Source of the DNA: Acidobacteriota bacterium
GTDB lineage: Bacteria > Acidobacteriota > Polarisedimenticolia > J045
Reading direction: 5' to 3'
DNA: 7,625 bases
Assembly: GCA_024276295.1 (NCBI GenBank)
Contig: JAJRXN010000205.1
Location: forward strand, 1-7,625
Numbering within the stretch: position 1 is the stretch's first letter; every line of letters begins with the position of its first letter. Positions 5,280 to 7,625 of the stretch are shown here, one piece after another. A model generated the notes under the pieces. The model made no database searches. It saw only the letters and a program-made list of their open reading frames with translations, and was not told the DNA's origin. A program made the translations under genes and the position numbers.

Positions 5280-7625
5280 TCAGGGGCACGCCCCCTCGCG
5301 CGGCAGCCCGCAGGTGCCGTCGGTGTGCGGCCGGCCGAAGCCGAGCGGGCCCTCGCGTCCGCTGACCCCGGAGGCGATCAGCCAGTAGCGGTTGCCCGGT
5401 GCCGGCGTGAACGTGTCCGGCGAGAGGCGGTCGCAGCGACCGTCGATCGCCGCGTGCGCGTACGTGCCGCTGCCCGCGAGGGCATCGAGGTCACCCGCCT
5501 CGACGGCGTACGTCTGGCCCGGCAGCGTGCCGGCATTGCAGGCGTCGTCCCAGGTCGCGCGCACGTCACCGCCGGCGATCCGCTCGAAGCGCACCGTCGG
5601 CGGCACCTCGCCCGGCCAGTCGGCGATCTGGCAGACCGGCGGGCCGAGCTTTTCGGTCTCGACCGTGACCTGGTCGATCCACCAGCCTTCGAGCGCGTCC
5701 GCCGAGCTGTCGGAGCCGAACACGAACGCGAGCCAGATCTTCCGGCCGATCCACGGACTCAGGTCGAACGTGCTCGTGATCCACCCGCCGGAGCTGCCGG
5801 TGAACGTTTCCTTCCCCTCGAGGCCGTTGCAGCGTCCGGTCTCGAGCTTGCCGTCGTAGCCCCCGTCGGGGACGAGCGGTTCGTAGACGTCCTGGCCGTC
5901 CTGGACGGCGTCGATCACGACCTGGCCGCCGTCCCGCAGTGACGTCGTGTCGTAGCGGTGCACCAGCGTCAGCGTCGCCGAACGAGCATCCGCGGGAATG
6001 TCGATCCCGGGACCGTTCGACGAGTCGCGCCCTTCGAGATACAGCCATGCGTAGTTGACCTTGGCGTAGGAGCCTCCCGGCCCGCTTCCGGCAAGCCAGC
6101 TCTGGCCGTGCGCGGCGTCCTTCGAGTCGAGATGCCACTCGTCGACGTACGTGAGCTGGCACTGCCAGAATCCGGGATCGTACGCCTGGTGCGACCAGTT
6201 GCCCGCGGGACTCGGGTCGAGCGTGTCGTCGAACACCGTCGAGACGATCGGCGGTTCGTACTGGTCGACGACGGTGATCGTGAAGGCGGCAGGCTCGTCG
6301 CGGTAGCTTCCGGGGGCGTTGGTCGAGGTGATGTCGACGATGTCGAACACGATCGTCTCGCCGCACGGGAAGTCCGGCGCCACGACGAACCGGTAGCGGT
6401 CGACCGAGCCGGCGACGGCTCCGGCGACGATGTCGCCGTAGGGTCGCCGATCGGGGGTCTCGATCGTCACGCCGGGGGTCGCCGTGGCGAGCCGGGCCTC
6501 GACGCCCTGCGCCGTCTGGCTGCCGACGTTGCGCAGCCGCGGACGGACCTCCCACGTCTCGCCCGGCTCGACGGAGCCGTCGCCGTCACCGTCGACCTCG
6601 GTCAGTGGAAGCTCGATCGAATCGTAGAGCACGATCGGCTCGAGCGGATCGACCTGCACCTGCCAGGCGCCGCGACCGTAGGTCCCTGCGGTGATCGTGT
6701 CGAGCGACTGGTTGTACCGCAGATCGTCGATCACCAGCCCTTCGGGCAGGCCGTCCATGAACGGCACGAACGTCGCGCCGCCGTCGACGCTGCGAAACAC
6801 GCCGGTATCGGTTCCGACATAGACCTGCTGGTCGGTCAGCATCAGCACCGTGTTGGCCGGTACGTTGGGAAGGCCGTCGCCGGCCGCGGTCCAGCCCGCA
6901 CCGGCGCGCCACTCCCACAGGTGCGCGGTCCCGAAGCCGCTGACGACGGCCAGTGCGCGATCGGGATCGAGCGGATCGGAGGCGATGTCGCGGATCGACC
7001 GCGGCGGCAGGCCGGCCGTGATGTCCTCCCACGTGTCGCCGGCATCGGTCGTGCGCCAGGCCGTCGCGTTGGTCGACGAGGCGAGCACGACCTCGGGGAA
7101 GTTGCGGTTGACGTCGAGCGCGATCAGGCTGCCCGACCCGTTCGTGAGATCGCCGGAGACCGGCGTCCAGTTGTCGCCGTAGTCGGTCGACTTGTACACG
7201 CGGTGCGTGCCGAGATAGAGGATGTTCGGGCTGGTCGGGTCGAGGATGTAGGGCGTGACCCAGTTGATCCGGTCACCGCCGATGAACCCGTTGCTTGCGC
7301 GCGTGATCCCGTGGAACGAGCCGAGAATCCCGGTCTCCGAGCGGCTGACGTTCGGGTAGCCGCCTGACGGATACGAGGCGATGTAGTTGTAGTCCGGGTT
7401 CTGCGGATCGACGTGACAGACGAACCCGTCGCCGGTCACCGCCTGCAGGTCCCACACGTCCTCCGTCGTCCGGGCGAGCGAGCTGTTGTCCTGGGCGCCT
7501 CCGCAGATGATTCCGGTGTCGGTCGGGTGCATGCCGACGGCGTAGAACTGCGTCAGGTTCATGTTGCCGTTGCGGTTGAGGAACGTGTCGCCGCCGTCGG
7601 TCGACTTCCACACGCCGCCGTCGCA
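5280..7625 (-). CDS. Large secreted multi-domain protein: Asp-box (BNR) repeats, jelly-roll domain, C-terminal module (5' partial)
   Basis: The frame is open to the right edge, and the codon at 7613-7611 is an internal GTG, so the N-terminus is missing; 781 residues are visible. Residues are counted from 7613. Asp-box motifs KSTDGGDTF (3-11), KSTDYGDNW (141-149), RTTDAGDTW (187-195) and RSVDGGATF (274-282) mark strands of a beta-propeller of the sialidase/VPS10/photosystem-assembly type. It closes with GTYGRGAW (310-317). DGDGDGSVEPGE (341-352) is a calcium-loop-like linker leading into an Ig/CARDB-like domain (about 353-452). Residues about 455-652 form a jelly-roll like that in immune inhibitor A-type and MAM-type proteins, with FDLSPWIGRKIWLAFVFGSD (616-635) and EGWWIDQVTV (642-651). 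A last module (about 660-777) ends in a YWLIASGVSGREGPLGFGR (743-761) tail with paired Cys. No catalytic motif is visible, so it is probably an extracellular binding protein, or the C-terminal part of a protease or other enzyme whose catalytic domain lies outside. Confidence 0.9.
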   Translation of the reverse strand, partial: CDGGVWKSTDGGDTFLNRNGNMNLTQFYAVGMHPTDTGIICGGAQDNSSLARTTEDVWDLQAVTGDGFVCHVDPQNPDYNYIASYPSGGYPNVSRSETGILGSFHGITRASNGFIGGDRINWVTPYILDPTSPNILYLGTHRVYKSTDYGDNWTPVSGDLTNGSGSLIALDVNRNFPEVVLASSTNATAWRTTDAGDTWEDITAGLPPRSIRDIASDPLDPDRALAVVSGFGTAHLWEWRAGAGWTAAGDGLPNVPANTVLMLTDQQVYVGTDTGVFRSVDGGATFVPFMDGLPEGLVIDDLRYNQSLDTITAGTYGRGAWQVQVDPLEPIVLYDSIELPLTEVDGDGDGSVEPGETWEVRPRLRNVGSQTAQGVEARLATATPGVTIETPDRRPYGDIVAGAVAGSVDRYRFVVAPDFPCGETIVFDIVDITSTNAPGSYRDEPAAFTITVVDQYEPPIVSTVFDDTLDPSPAGNWSHQAYDPGFWQCQLTYVDEWHLDSKDAAHGQSWLAGSGPGGSYAKVNYAWLYLEGRDSSNGPGIDIPADARSATLTLVHRYDTTSLRDGGQVVIDAVQDGQDVYEPLVPDGGYDGKLETGRCNGLEGKETFTGSSGGWITSTFDLSPWIGRKIWLAFVFGSDSSADALEGWWIDQVTVETEKLGPPVCQIADWPGEVPPTVRFERIAGGDVRATWDDACNAGTLPGQTYAVEAGDLDALAGSGTYAHAAIDGRCDRLSPDTFTPAPGNRYWLIASGVSGREGPLGFGRPHTDGTCGLPREGACP

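Noticed and set aside
5958..7367. 469-codon plus-strand open frame opposite the Asp-box protein
   Set aside because: It is Arg/Val/Asp-rich, without recognisable motifs, and is a mirror of the strongly supported minus-strand gene with its repeated Asp boxes.

Overview
The window is about 7.6 kb of GC-rich bacterial chromosome, dense with genes and strongly biased to G/C at third codon positions. No ribosomal or other taxonomic marker is present. The best clue to the host is the large secreted protein at the right end: Asp-box (BNR) repeats, a calcium-loop linker, a jelly-roll domain and a short C-terminal module ending in a Gly/Arg/Pro/Cys-rich tail. I associate this architecture with Acidobacteriota (Thermoanaerobaculia-like) and some myxobacteria-like lineages. 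That placement is an inference with moderate confidence.

Layout, left to right. Positions 1-77 may hold the first codons of a leftward gene that leaves the window. Positions 134-1034 hold two rightward genes 19 nt apart: a membrane-anchored protein of unknown function (135 aa) and an integral-membrane methyltransferase of the isoprenylcysteine carboxyl methyltransferase (ICMT) type. Positions 1145-3216 encode a beta-class carbonic anhydrase and then a predicted lipoprotein of the erythromycin-esterase family. The Na+/H+ antiporter NhaA follows that lipoprotein after only 17 nt, so those two genes are probably co-transcribed. Positions 4598-4849 encode an 83-aa small membrane protein. Positions 4931-5218 encode an encapsulated-ferritin-like (EncFtn) protein with a TAGAAT box upstream. 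Convergent to all of these, 5280-7625 carries the C-terminal 781 residues of the large extracellular protein, whose start lies beyond the right edge.

The carbonic anhydrase and NhaA make a plausible pH/bicarbonate/sodium homeostasis pair, but the esterase-family lipoprotein between them has no known link to that role. The most notable gene is the EncFtn. It keeps all the ferroxidase residues but ends right after the ferritin core, with no encapsulin-targeting tail, and no shell gene lies beside it. No CRISPR array, tRNA, rRNA, insertion sequence, phage gene or recognisable defence system is visible.
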